Part shown: piece by piece, positions 1 to 10,617 of the stretch | Layout of the letters: each line of letters begins with the position of its first letter | Numbering within the stretch: position 1 is the first letter of the stretch | Source: Leptodontidium sp. MPI-SDFR-AT-0119 | Lineage: Eukaryota > Ascomycota > Leotiomycetes > Helotiales > Leptodontidiaceae | Assembly (NCBI GenBank): GCA_020726505.1 | Contig: JAHLEZ010000008.1 | Coordinates: 1,984,001 to 2,048,000 of the forward strand | DNA: 64,000 bases | Direction of reading: 5' to 3' | The notes under the pieces: model-generated | The model's database searches: none | What the model was told of the DNA's origin: nothing | The model's input: the letters and a program-made list of their open reading frames with translations, nothing else | Program-made: the position numbers and the translations under genes

Positions 1-637
1 CGCGAAGAAATTCTGTTGCTTAGGTACCTCGTCAAGGAGCATCGTCCGACGTGAGAGAAAGGAGGGGTTGTACGTGGAACCGAGATCGAGGTTTTTGCAC
101 TATTATCTTTTCGATATCTCGATGAAGTGTCCGTTGGCGTTTCTGTTGACATATCATTGACCAATGGCTCATATTCTCATAGAAGCCACAAAAAGTCCAG
201 ACTCTGGTCGAGTAAAGTCGGCCCTGAACAGCTGAGCTGCACAAGACATGCCAAGTATATGGCAAATATTGATACGGCTTTTTGGCTGCAGCCCCCTCTA
301 CGGCCCTGTCTTTTGCGTATCTTCAATGCCACACTACGGCTGAGAGCCTGTGATATGGCTTGCAGCATACAACCATATCCGGCAATTGCACTGCAAGTGT
401 TTTGGCTAGGCTCAAAATCAGATGAGATGGCTTTGGGGGCTATCGCTTTGAGAACGCTTGCTCGTATGTGAGAGCAGAGCCTTGATTTTCAGACAAAGTC
501 ATGGAACAGAACCTCTAAATATTCTTGAATCTAAGCCTTGAGTTCGTTTCACACCTTTTCGAGAACAATACTGTTTTCATCGATTCGATTTTCAAGTCAA
601 ACTCATTTGCGTAACCCACAGGAGCAAAATTCTGACA
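1..637. other. Intergenic, left edge
   Basis: No gene is supported here. A 114-codon open frame at 127-471 on the plus strand and opposing minus frames lack recognisable motifs, signal peptide or convincing context. The last 100 bases are probably the 5' leader of the membrane protein that starts at 638. Confidence 0.5.
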
Positions 638-2156
638 ATGGCGACTTTCTGCGAGGTCAATTGTGCCTCTGACATCGTGGATGGGGAAAAAGTCTCTGTT
701 TTTGCATGCGAATCGACTGTCCACGGACAAGCGACCACCACCACTCCTTGTCCAGATCCTACTAAGAGATTGTGTGGAGTCCCCGTATGGGACCTAGCAG
801 CGCCGGCAAACCCTCTATGCCTACGAACATGGACAAAAACAACCTGTGGAGCAAATACCGCTCAGGTTCCCTGTTTCAAAGATGTTGCAGATATAACCTC
901 AGCATCTATCGTCACTGACACCAAGGGTTCAATTGCAACACTAGCATCAGCAACTCCAACCTCTTCAGCGACTGACAGCAACAAGTTGGAACCTACAAAG
1001 TCCAACCCTCCAGCTCCATCCAGCGCAACGGCGGAGGCCACTCACACAGACACCGGTGCACCTTCTGAATCTTCAGTCGCCGCAAACGGCACTGCCAGCG
1101 CCCAAAGCCAAGGTACTTCGAAGTCAAAAGGACTGTCAACCGGAGAAGCTGCTGGGGTTGGAATTGGAGGTGCAATTGCTGGAGCAGTAGTTGCTGGCTT
1201 GATTTTTCTGTTCCTTTTCGCTCGCTACAAGAAGCGACGCCAACAACACGAACAGAATGCTTTTGTTGGTCATTTGCCAAATTACAATTCCGATCCTGGA
1301 AGACAAGAGAAAGGAATCTCAACGCCTACGAAGGGCGGTTTGGTAATAACCGAGTTACCACAACCAGCGGAGGACGATGCAATTGTGGGGGCATTATCCA
1401 GGCTTCGAGACAACATCAAGAACCACGCTCAAAGCTTCTACACCACATCTCCTGTTAGTCCCCAGTCACTCAACCAGACTGTACTGAGCGAAGTAGCCAA
1501 CGATACTGGTATCCAAGTCTCAAAGCTACAAAATCTTCTTGCTGCTCCGACATCGAGAATGCCAGCACTCCGTCTCTGTATCGCTTGGATAATCTTGTCT
1601 CGTTGTGACGGCCAAGGACCTCTGAACACTTCTCTACTCCCGGAAGAAGCTGCAATAGTCGCAGCAATGATTGCAGGAATTGACCATAAAGATGCACGTG
1701 AGTAATTTGCACATCTCAGAACGAGACTTTGCAAATACTAACGAGATTCCAGGCAAAACTGCACTTGCTAGCAAGTTGAAGGTGATCTCAGGAGAACTGC
1801 TCCAGAGCCGCCCTGGACAAGCACAGCCTCTCCAAAGTGCAAAACTGGAGCACAGAATTGAGCAAGCTGTCATTACAATCAACGACTCCCTGGCCCCTTT
1901 CATTGACTCCACGGCTGACGCCAATTCTGACAAGAGGCTCCGGAACTTGGAGAGCATCGTGCGACGGGCCAGTCAGCTTGCTATTCTTCTCTTCTCACAG
2001 CCGAGCAGCTGGGCTTTGGATTTTGGTGGAAGCGGCACAGCACAGCCAGGCACGATCGTCGTCTTTCCAGGCCTCTTGGAGATGGTGAGCGAGGACGGGA
2101 TCATTCGAGAGCCACCGAGGCTGTTCAACCAGCCCGAAGTAACTGCAGTAGCATGA
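638..2156 (+). CDS. Single-pass membrane protein with Ser/Thr-rich ectodomain
   Basis: Two exons, 638-1697 and 1753-2156, joined across a 55-nt intron (GTGAGT donor, ACTAAC branch site, CAG acceptor) give 487 residues. Residues 1-90 are cysteine-containing (about eight Cys). A Ser/Thr/Ala-rich stalk follows, then a glycine-rich transmembrane helix at about 170-195 that ends in a basic stop-transfer run (RYKKRR). The cytoplasmic tail is long. This is the layout of fungal wall-stress or mucin-like surface proteins, but I do not recognise the ectodomain family and do not see a WSC domain. No signal peptide is present at the chosen ATG, although its context (ACAATGGC) is good. An upstream exon could have been missed, or the protein could insert by its single helix. 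The splice is well supported because both exons stay in phase; function is unknown. Confidence 0.7.
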
Positions 2157-2974
2157 AGAGATAAGGAGAATGGGGGCCCACCTGAGGGGAGTTGTCTGGT
2201 TCGGTGGTCTTTCTTTGGTCATGATAATTGAGGCTGAGAAGTTGAAGGTTGCACGGGATGTATGCAGGAATTGTTTTGTTGATCTGCCAAGAATTTAACC
2301 CTTTTCGGCTACCAAGACAGCCACTCGCTTAACTCGAGCTCCTGGCTACCAAAGTCTTCCTGTTTTCGACGCTCGTGTAACACCCCAGAAATTGGTGGCA
2401 TTTCCCAATGCAATGCGGGATATCAATCTCATAAATGCCAAGTAATGAGCTGCCCAATCTAGCATTGTCTGGACTAGCAGACCAACTCATTTTGAACGCT
2501 TCACTTTCTCCCGCCTAGGGTAGGTTGCGAAGGCCAAAACACAACATAGCCACCGTCCCATGCGACAAAAACCGCAATATCAGAAGCGAGGTACTAGATA
2601 ATCACATCATTCTAAACAACACGAAACCAGAAAAAGAAGAAATCAGGCGATCGATCAAGTGATGCGACTTTACCTCTCTAGACTATTGGAGAAGCGGCAG
2701 AGCAGGTCATTAACATGCAAGCCGCCACTCAGCTGAAAAAGCCACAGCATGCATTGCGAGCAATATGTGAATATTTGATATTTGGTGGAATTTAATCTAC
2801 AATACCCTCGTACTCTTTATATGGGCCCAAATTGAAAGTCCTCTCCCGAGCCCATATGATATATTTCGTTAGCCCGAGGTGCAACGCGTGAAATCTTCAA
2901 GAATGATCTTCAACCCCTCTCACCTAGACTCGAAAGAATACTCCTATCCAAAAACCTCTGGTGTACAGTTCGCG
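2157..2974. other. Intergenic between two membrane-protein genes
   Basis: About 0.8 kb without a recognisable gene. It should hold the 3' end of the upstream gene and the promoter of the next. A TATA-like TTTATAT sequence lies near 2817. Nothing else stands out. Confidence 0.4.
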
Positions 2975-4170
2975 ATGGTTGTGCCGTCGACACTCCGGGC
3001 AATTGCCTTTGCCTACTTCGCCTCCCTTTGCAACGCTACTCCTGCCGATCCAACAATCACGTCTCCTCCGCTTCTCTCCAAACGTGAGGCCTATGACTAT
3101 TATGATTTCATAGGATATTACGAGTCCGATGGAGTTTCGTCTTCTTGTTCGTTACTTTCGATTCCTCAAATATATCAGTCACTGACGAAGCTGAATAGGG
3201 TACGCGGCGTCCACATGTGCGGGGACTAGATATCGGGAAATCTATGAGAGTTCTTCCAGCTACTACTACGGCGGATGCGAATCAAGTAGTTATTACTCTG
3301 TCTTCACGGAATGCTATGGTGGAGTTGCGTATGGAACCTACAGCTATAGTTCTGGGACGTACACTTACTCTGCTGCGACGTCTTCAACATGGTATGGACT
3401 TCCTTATTTTTCACATTATTTTCACGTGTGTGAAGTCTTCAAGGTAGCAGAAAAAGCTAACGACTTCTACCAAAATGCAGTACTGGATACTCGTCCTGCA
3501 TAGCTGACACGATCAAATACGCTCCTGATGGATATGGAAGCTCGTTCTTCATCAAGTGTGCGGACAGCACACCCCGAATGCTTTATCGAACAAACACAGG
3601 AGCTCTTCCTATTCTTCAATCAGGTAATATGTGCTCAAGTATCGACCAACATGGAGCTTACACACTCCAGTTACGTTGTCGGGCAGCTCGTCAAGCCTAT
3701 CCTCACCATCACGAATAACGGTTACCCAAACCCCTTCATTCAGCTCCACACCTACATCGAACCCTACCCCATCGCACAGACGCAAAAGTATAGCCGGTCC
3801 CATCGCAGGTGGAGTCATCGGCGGCATAGCAGTCCTCTCTCTCGTCGCATTTCTCATCTGGTTCGTCATCAAGAAGCGACAGATCTGTAAATCTGCAGCA
3901 AATGATCCATCGGCCTACGCTCAATCACAGCCAGTTATGGTCCAACAACAGCCTGGATATCCACCTGGACCAGGCCCAATAACAATGCCGGAGAAGGCTG
4001 CCATGCCGCCCACTTCTCCTGCTTCGCCGTACTCGCAACAGGAGGCTTGGACGCCGGCGATGGGTGGAAATCCTGGAATCAGCCCGTCTACGTCGCCTCC
4101 TCCTACATACTTTCATCAGCCACAGCCAATGTATCCCCAGCAGCAGTCTCAGCAGGTCTCGTATCAGTGA
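2975..4170 (+). CDS. Secreted/anchored Tyr-Ser-rich membrane protein
   Basis: Four exons are inferred: 2975-3146, 3199-3391, 3481-3623 and 3671-4170 (335 residues). The N-terminus is a signal peptide (MVVPSTLRAIAFAYFASLCNA). A Tyr/Ser/Gly-rich, cysteine-containing ectodomain follows, then a Ser/Thr/Pro stalk, a transmembrane helix (GPIAGGVIGGIAVLSLVAFL) with a basic stop-transfer, and a Pro/Gln-rich cytoplasmic tail. Introns 2 (GTATGG) and 3 (GTAATA, 47 nt) are conventional. Intron 1 uses the unusual donor GTTCGT with a CTGAC branch site. The ATG at 2975 was chosen because it starts the signal peptide; an in-frame upstream ATG at 2903 would mask it. The layout matches fungal surface sensors or mucins with a GxxxG helix. 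Family and ligand are not recognised. Exon 1/2 is the least certain junction. Confidence 0.65.
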
Positions 4171-4928
4171 TTGCACAGTGGTGTTCATTGAGTCGGTTAG
4201 AAATAACGCGTGGTGAAGTTTGCGTTTTGGGGGAGAAGCGTTGGTGGGGGCGTTATTATCTGGTATCAATTTGACGGATAGATTTGTACCGGTAGCACAG
4301 ATATAGGATTTCAAGTAATATGCAATAGAGGTAGTGAGTACGATCTCTTGAGCCCTGTATGATTTCGTGTTATAACTCTCCATTCCGTGACGAATTTGCG
4401 AGCACATTTACGGTCACACCGCTTGGAAAAGACATTTAAAATGCTTTAAAATTCCCAATCAATGATCTGTAAAAGACAAGCAGTCTATTGAAGTGTTGTT
4501 GAGTCCTGCCTAGCTACGGTATTGTGAGGTTTTTTTCCTCTTTAGGGAGGTCGCTGAAGCCCCTGGAAAGCCCCAAACCAAGTCCCTGTTAGCGCTAGGT
4601 AAGTCACTGTAGCGGGCTCTTGGTTCGGGGACCCTGAAAATTCCAGCAGTGACTTTTAGGCGGGAGCACCCTGTAGCCTAGCGGAGATGTGCAACTGACA
4701 CCCAAAGGATACAGAACAACGGAACTTGAATGAGGATTCGAATCCACCGACTCGATCAGGTAGAAATGTATTCGCTATCGCACATAACTATTGACATAAG
4801 CCAGATAAAGTACATGTTCACAAAAATATCATTCAATATTCCCTACCTTCCCAGACCCTTCAGGTTTCGAAACTCCCAGAAAACTGCCGCTATGTCAAAA
4901 GTCCCCCCCCCATTCACAAACATCGACT
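4171..4928. other. Intergenic between convergent genes
   Basis: About 0.76 kb between two gene 3' ends. It contains a GC-rich patch near 4560-4690 and a TTCGAATCC motif at about 4736 that fails as a tRNA T-arm. No coding signal is supported. Confidence 0.4.
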
Positions 4929-6662
4929 TCACTTCTCTCCAATCACTCCCAAAGCCGCTTCCATTAGCCCTCTTCTCCTACGACTCTGAGATACAGCCTT
5001 ACGACCAATCTGGCAACCAGGTCGAAGCGAGGCCGGATGCATGGTCGACGAGACCTCGCTCCCACCCCCGCTACTCTCGACAGCAGAAACTTCAGAAACA
5101 GAGGAAAGCGCTGGTGACGTAGCTCTTCTTGGAGGCGAGTAATATTCCAGCCCTGTCGGCATTGATAAGGTATCAGTCGGGTATGGACAGAATTTCAGAA
5201 CCGCTTGGTCGATGGGGCTTGGATCTGGCATCTCGGACAAGTAGTTTGGATAAGGGGGAACTCGAGAGGGAGGCGGATATGTCTCTCGTTGCTCGATACC
5301 TGGTCGTAATTGCGGTACGTGTGGTTTTGAGTAGGTCTTGTATAGAATTGGGGTTCCCATGATCTCGGCGGGGGAATTTGAGGTCTGGAAAGAGGTGTAC
5401 CGTCCTGTGGATGGTCGCTCGAGCGGTGTGGTTTGGTGGAGTTCGGACAGCGAAGTTGACATGGGACGAGACTGGCGCAGCGGTGCAGGGTACAGATCTG
5501 GCGGTCTTGCGGCGATATGGAGGCCGTCTATTTCCAATGGCGATGTCGTCTGTTGCACAGGTGTGCTGTAGATGGAATACTGGTAACTGATTTGTGACAT
5601 TGAGGGAGATTGAATCTCATCAAGCTCATATGGCTTCAATGGCATGGTCAATGGTGAAATAGCAGACACTGGTATGTAGGATGATTGTGTCTCTACCGGT
5701 AATGACTCGGGAGCTTGACGATCTGATGGTTCTTGGGAGCTGCTGGATGCTGGAAATGATGGCCGTTCCAAGTACTCCTTCCACATATCCCAAGAGTTTA
5801 TCGGTCCTAACAGATTGGTTCCAGTACAGGAAACAGCTCGAGGTCGATCAAGTGCTGCGGAGACTGTCTCCAGTGATCCCGTTGCCTCCACACTGGAAGT
5901 GCCTTGTAAGCTCAAGGCACTGGCTGCGCTCATTTTGGATATCCCAGAAGTTGTCGAGCTACGCTGGATCCCAGTCCTTGTCATTTCCGGTATGCTCTGG
6001 CTGTCTGAAGGCAGCACCACTGTGCCCGATTCGACGCTCCGAGAAAGCTCTTGGGGGAATGGCTCAGGCACTGGCTTGACATCCTTAGTTTCCGTTTCAA
6101 GGACTTTCATCCTGCGCTTCTTTCTGTTGTACGGACTCGTGAAATCCGACACTTGGGACACTGATTCATAGGTTGGTGGAGGCGCCATAGGAGGTGATGC
6201 TACAGTAGGACCGAAGCTCGCCAGCATCTCCAATGGGTGGAGGGTGTTGAGAACAGTCGTCAGAGTTTGATGGCAAGTCGCCAATTCTGAGCGTCGGTTC
6301 TCCAGTTTACCATGGTCGTTCAGAACCCACCGGACTCGATTTATGAACGAAACAGTGTCATCGCGGTCTTGATCTGAACGAACCCTTTCGACAAAGAGAC
6401 CAATGTCGTTGAGAGCGCATTTCATGCTATTGATGGCTTGTTGAATCCAGAACAGTTTCTGGGGGTTGTTCGCAAGGGACGCCCTGATCGCTGGCACACG
6501 CAAAAGCCGTTCGGTCTCATCAAGATCCAAGCGTACTCTCTGGATCGTCCTCACAAATACATTGTTCTCTGATCCGACTTCAGCGAGTTCGATGGCAAAT
6601 TCGGAAAACTTGAAGGCAGTGTTGATTGCACCGAACAAAGCACCAGCGCCAAGGTCAGCCAT
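4929..6662 (-). CDS. HeLo/STAND-N-like helical domain protein with disordered tail
   Basis: A single 577-residue open frame. The first roughly 150 residues (MADLGAGALFGAINTAFKFS and on) are amphipathic-helical. They have the Ala/Gly-rich first helix followed by an NNVFVRTIQRVRLDLDETERLL stretch typical of the fungal N-terminal domains of STAND/HET proteins (HeLo-like, PigL_N). The remaining 400 residues are Ser/Pro/Thr-rich and look disordered, ending in a basic RRRRG patch and a conserved-looking LMEAALGVIGEK end. There is no NACHT/NB-ARC P-loop, no repeats and no obvious amyloid motif, so the effector-domain partner of a STAND architecture is absent. Likely roles in the family are heterokaryon incompatibility or immune-like cell death; here that is inference only. 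The start is the first Met of the helical domain. Confidence 0.75.
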   Translation of the reverse strand: MADLGAGALFGAINTAFKFSEFAIELAEVGSENNVFVRTIQRVRLDLDETERLLRVPAIRASLANNPQKLFWIQQAINSMKCALNDIGLFVERVRSDQDRDDTVSFINRVRWVLNDHGKLENRRSELATCHQTLTTVLNTLHPLEMLASFGPTVASPPMAPPPTYESVSQVSDFTSPYNRKKRRMKVLETETKDVKPVPEPFPQELSRSVESGTVVLPSDSQSIPEMTRTGIQRSSTTSGISKMSAASALSLQGTSSVEATGSLETVSAALDRPRAVSCTGTNLLGPINSWDMWKEYLERPSFPASSSSQEPSDRQAPESLPVETQSSYIPVSAISPLTMPLKPYELDEIQSPSMSQISYQYSIYSTPVQQTTSPLEIDGLHIAARPPDLYPAPLRQSRPMSTSLSELHQTTPLERPSTGRYTSFQTSNSPAEIMGTPILYKTYSKPHVPQLRPGIEQRETYPPPSRVPPYPNYLSEMPDPSPIDQAVLKFCPYPTDTLSMPTGLEYYSPPRRATSPALSSVSEVSAVESSGGGSEVSSTMHPASLRPGCQIGRKAVSQSRRRRGLMEAALGVIGEK

Positions 6663-7876
6663 ACTGGGTCCGGATAGAGGAAGCCTGTATGAAGATCGCG
6701 AGAAATGATACCACAGTGCGCAGAGTTCAAAACAAGACGGGCACTTGTGGGGATCTCCCTAGAGCCTCATCCAGATATCGTGGAGGAGATAGGCGCTTTC
6801 GGCGTAGAGGGGTTCATATTTTTCAATGCCACGGCTCGGGATTTTCAATGCAAGCCACAAATAACATATCCCGTGCGAATATCAGATGCTCTCAGTGTGA
6901 CCCCGCCACTGGAGAATCTGGGGTTCGATTGGACAAGCATGCAAGCCTATCATTGGAGTAAAAAAGCAAATGTCATTCTGGGCCTTGATGGGATACACTT
7001 CCCTCGGTCATGGAGTTCAGCTGCAATTCTAGCCCACGCCCCCATGCATATCACAGCTCCTTGCAGCTTCCAAGTGATGAATGCGGCTCTGGAGTCTAGA
7101 CACTTGCAGGGGATGAGAACTGTAAAAATAGAATCAAAATAGGGAATGTTCTGCTCTTGATCTTCAATCCAGCCTTGCGGCCATAGTGCTTCTCCAGCAA
7201 GCAAGACCTCGCGAGGATGGCTTGGAGAGGAGCTAACGAGGTTTACCAAAGAACACAGTGAGTTAAAACCGAGAATGGCTTCATCAATTGTCCCGGATCT
7301 CGAAGATGCTGCCATTTGGATGCCTCTTTTGACCATATGCATCTGCTGCATATCTTTGCGCTTTGATTATCAGTGATCGACTGAATACAGTTTAAAGAGA
7401 GTGGCCGTGAAAGAGAGAAACAACAATTGATTTCCTGGATCATGAGCAGACATTGAAGTAAAGAGTCTTTGAGTTGAGTTTGATATGGAGATTGGAGATT
7501 GGAGAACGAAAATGGAGTATGGTGGTGCCGCACAAGTTGCCAAATGATTGTGGACTGAGCGGCCACGATGACTCATTGGGATCTTTCATCATATACTGAA
7601 AGCGAAGGCTGGGTTGCTAGAAAATCTCAATCAGTTTTCGTGTGATGTTCTAAGAGCTCGAGAAGAAGATGACATTCAATCAGGCTCTCACGACCTGGGG
7701 CCGTTCTTGGCATGGCTCGCCTCATCACATGATCACGCCAAGACCGGAGGAATTGTAGCTTTCAGCCTCGTCCCAATCAAAGGATTCTTGAGGAACAACA
7801 ACAGCACGCGCACCTGGTAGACCTCGAACTAACCTCCCCCTGAACCAACTCCTTCAAAAGTCTCAAATATCTCACC
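6663..7876. other. Divergent intergenic region with a weak minus-strand frame
   Basis: This separates the HeLo-like gene (minus) from SPT4 (plus). A minus frame at 6950-7351 (133 codons, or 116 from an internal Met) has protein-like composition but no recognised motif, and an embedded GTAAAC could be a donor. I do not call it a gene. The promoters of both neighbours must lie here. Confidence 0.35.
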
Positions 7877-8376
7877 ATGAGCGAAAATTTTGTCCCCCCA
7901 GGCCAACAGCGCAACCTACGCGCCTGCATGGTCTGCTCAATCGTCATGTATGCCCCCCTTCCCCAAACCATCCCATCCCTCATCCCCCAGAATCTAACTG
8001 ATCCCTCCCCTTAGGACACAAAACCGTTTCCTCAAAGAAGGATGCCCGAACTGCGAAGGCTTCCTCCATCTCGAAGGCTCGATGGACGCCATCATCGACT
8101 GCACATCGCAAGTCTTCGAAGGGCTCATCACGCTCGCGGACCCGAGCAAGAGCTGGGTTGCGAAGTGGCAGAGATTGGATGGGTATGTGCGTGGCGTGTA
8201 TGCTACGAAGGTTAGTGGGCAGTTGCCTGATGAGGTTGTGGCGGTTATGGAGGATGAGGCCAGGATTAAGTATATTCCGTGAGTCTTCCTGCTCGTGGTT
8301 TTGGTGTTTGGAGGGTTGGAGCAGGACTGCGCTGATATTGAGTAGGAGAGATGGAAGTGCCACGGAAGCTGATTAG
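7877..8376 (+). CDS. SPT4: Transcription elongation factor SPT4
   Basis: Three exons (7877-7947, 8015-8278, 8346-8376) give 121 residues, the usual size for Spt4. The N-terminal zinc-binding site is complete: Cys17 and Cys20 (RACMVCSIV) with Cys34 and Cys37 (EGCPNCEGF). It is followed by the diagnostic [20 protein letters not shown] stretch and an exposed [14 protein letters not shown] strand. Spt4 pairs with the NGN domain of Spt5 to form DSIF, which clamps RNA polymerase II and raises processivity. Introns are 67 nt (GTATGC...TTAG) and 67 nt (GTGAGT...GTAG). The last exon encodes only the RDGSATEAD tail. The gene is convergent with KIN17, 235 bases apart. It is a confidently identified single-copy housekeeping gene. 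Confidence 0.95.
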
Positions 8377-8611
8377 GTGCGAGAGGATGAATGTTGGACA
8401 ATATTCGGGGGATAATGGCTGGGAGATATGGGAATAATACTGCGGCATAGTATTTGGGTGGGATGGGGAAAAGCGAAATGGAGTTAAGGGAGTTGCGGAA
8501 TGATATTGCAGTCTATTCTCTACAGCTAAATGCAAATGGTATCGAACCAACGCCCATGTCCTGTACGCCTATAATGTTCCCCCAGATGACGCCTTAAGTA
8601 CCACACCGAAC

Positions 8612-9666
8612 CTAGAAACGCTGCTTCTTTTGCGCCGGACCCCCAAAACCTGGTGGACCCCTCTTGTTATTCCGCTCCATTTCCTCTCGCATGATACGCT
8701 CTGCTTCGCTCATTTTCTTTGGTTGCTCGATGATCATGGCTTTCTTGCCTCCAAGAGCATTCTTCTTTGCAGCTGCGAAGACATTCTTAGGCTTGCTTGA
8801 AAATCCCATCTTCATAGAGATTTTTGCTGGTGCTGCTGGTTTAGCCTCTGCAGACTCTCCATTCGAATCCCTCGTTTTGTCTTTCTGTTCATCGGTTTGG
8901 CCAGGGTTGAAAATCGGTTCCTCTTTAGTTCCTGAGCTCTCCAAAGCTAGCTCTGGTTTCGAAGCAGCAGGCTTGGCCCCAAAGCTCAGCTTGATCTTCT
9001 CTCCATCGGCACGCTTCAATTCCTTCTCAGTATCCTCCGGATCATGCTCGCCTCTCCCCTCAGCATCCAACTGTGCCTTCCTCACCTGCTCTCTTATAGC
9101 CGCTTGCTCCCTCTCCTCGTCCCCTCTATCCTGTCTCTCCCTCTTCCGAATAGCATCCGCCCTCCTCAGCGCATCGGGCGAGTTATCAATCCACGCAACA
9201 TGCAATCCCTTCTCATCATCCTCGACCCTACAAATTCCCTCCCTGCCCAAAAACTTCGCGAACTCGGTCAAAGAGGGCCATTTCGTCGAGTTCATGTGCA
9301 CATGCTCTTTATTATGAATGTATTCCTGGTAGAAATGATTCAGATTGACCTTCTTCTCGCCGTGAGATGTGCGCAGGAGTTGGAGGAAGTCTTTTTGGAA
9401 TTGGTTGCTGTAGTCGTTGATGTATTTCTTGGGGTCTTCGCCGACGAGGAGCATCTGTCGGACATGCGACTCGGATTGTGTGTGCATCTTGAAGCCATTC
9501 TCGTCGCGCATCTGGCGCTCGCAGACCTGGGGGTGGTCAGCAGAGGCGCAAAGCTAGATGATGAGGGGGACGGGCAAACCTGGCAGTACCATCGCAAACG
9601 CTGTAGTCCTTTGGACTTGAGCTTGTTGTTGAGATGCTTCGTGGATCCTACTTCGGCTTTCGGCAT
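8612..9666 (-). CDS. KIN17: KIN17-family zinc-finger nucleic-acid-binding protein
   Basis: Two exons on the minus strand, 9666-9580 and 9526-8612, separated by a 53-nt intron (GTTTGC...CCAG), encode 333 residues. A C2H2 finger (Cys28, Cys31, His44, His50) lies in the family signature RWYCQVCERQMRDENGFKMH; the intron splits the finger right after Gln29. Residues 50-160 form the Kin17 winged-helix-like domain (FLQLLRTSHGEKKVNLNHFY, then KWPSLTEFAKFLGREG). A Glu/Arg-rich coiled segment and a Lys-rich tail ending in KRGPPGFGGPAQKKQRF follow. The C-terminal KOW/SH3-like domain of animal KIN17 is absent, as usual in fungi (Rts2-like). Known roles of the family are in DNA replication, repair and mRNA processing in the nucleus. 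The start is the only Met placing the finger correctly. Confidence 0.93.
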
Positions 9667-9772
9667 TTTGGCTGTGTTCTTGTGAAATCGAGGTTGGAGT
9701 TTGAGGATGGAGGGGAAACGATTTGGAGGTTGGAAAGGCTGAGGCTGGGTTTATGGATGGGGCGTTCGAGAT

Positions 9773-9778
9773 GGCACG
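9773..9778. promoter_or_regulatory. CACGTG box upstream of KIN17
   Basis: A CACGTG palindrome sits about 110 bases upstream of the KIN17 ATG (minus-strand gene). This is the core bound by Cbf1/bHLH-type factors in fungi. The site is seen directly; its use is inferred. Confidence 0.4.
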
Positions 9779-10617
9779 TGCACAACCTAAATTCTGGAGC
9801 AGGCTAAGGTAAATTCGCGACTGCGACTCACTTCACTCTGCAAAGTCTGCTGCTATATTTCAGTTCATAGTAATATCAAAGTTATTCCACGAATACAAGT
9901 AGAGAAATCGAATTTTCTGAGGGTTTGTACCTTTCCCAAGGTCCTACAAGTACTTCAAAACTGGACGAACGGCTGTTTTCGGTAGCCAAGGGACCCGTAT
10001 CTTCGACTTGTTTATTGAAGTAGCATTGACCGCCTCTGGCCCGAAAATGATGAGCTATAAAGATCTCAGCGAGGGGAGATTTTATTATCATGCCACAATG
10101 AATCATTGACATGGTCTTGTAGTCTTTTCAGCTCTTGTCCTTGGTTGTGCTACTGAGTTTAGCGAGGGCAGGGGACGTTCAGTTGCTCGCTAAGCTCAGG
10201 CTCCCAAATAATCAAATTACAGGCTTCACATCACTAAATTTGCCACCGACTTGAAAAAACACTCCCTGTGGCAGCTGGTTTCGCGTTTAACACGAAATGC
10301 CAATTGGTCGTTCTACCAGGAGATCAAGAACTGACAGGCATCATCAACTGTGACATAGAGCACGTGAGACATCTATATCTATTATCATTGCCCAGATGCG
10401 GCCATTGATTGACGTAAATGTAAGCCGGTACAACCTAACACAGCCTTGGCAGCGAACTGACACCTCTCCATGCAGACAGGGGTATCTTGAGCTTCTTCCA
10501 ACATCAAAACTTGTCAACTCAACTATCACAAGTACCTTTGAGAGACAAATCTTTCCAGAGAGGCCTCAATCACATAATATATCACTCGTCATTTGAGTTT
10601 TCCGAAGTATTCTCACG
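9779..10617. other. Divergent intergenic region KIN17 / Zn2Cys6 regulator
   Basis: About 0.84 kb without a supported gene. A second CACGTG (in GAGCACGTGAGAC, near 10361) lies about 250 bases upstream of the regulator's ATG. Short frames here have no motifs. Confidence 0.4.

Noticed and set aside
1..471. Plus-strand frame 127-471 as a truncated gene at the left edge
   Set aside because: No recognisable domain, and several overlapping frames on both strands are equally open.
4725..4750. GGATTCGAATCC resembling a tRNA T-arm
   Set aside because: The flanking bases cannot form a five-base-pair T-stem with a seven-base loop, and no cloverleaf is visible.
6950..7351. 133-codon minus-strand frame above the HeLo-like gene
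   Set aside because: No motif, and it may be intronic or chance; not strong enough to call.
8664..9317. 217-codon plus-strand frame opposite KIN17
   Set aside because: It is the antisense shadow of the KIN17 coding exon, which has clear family motifs.
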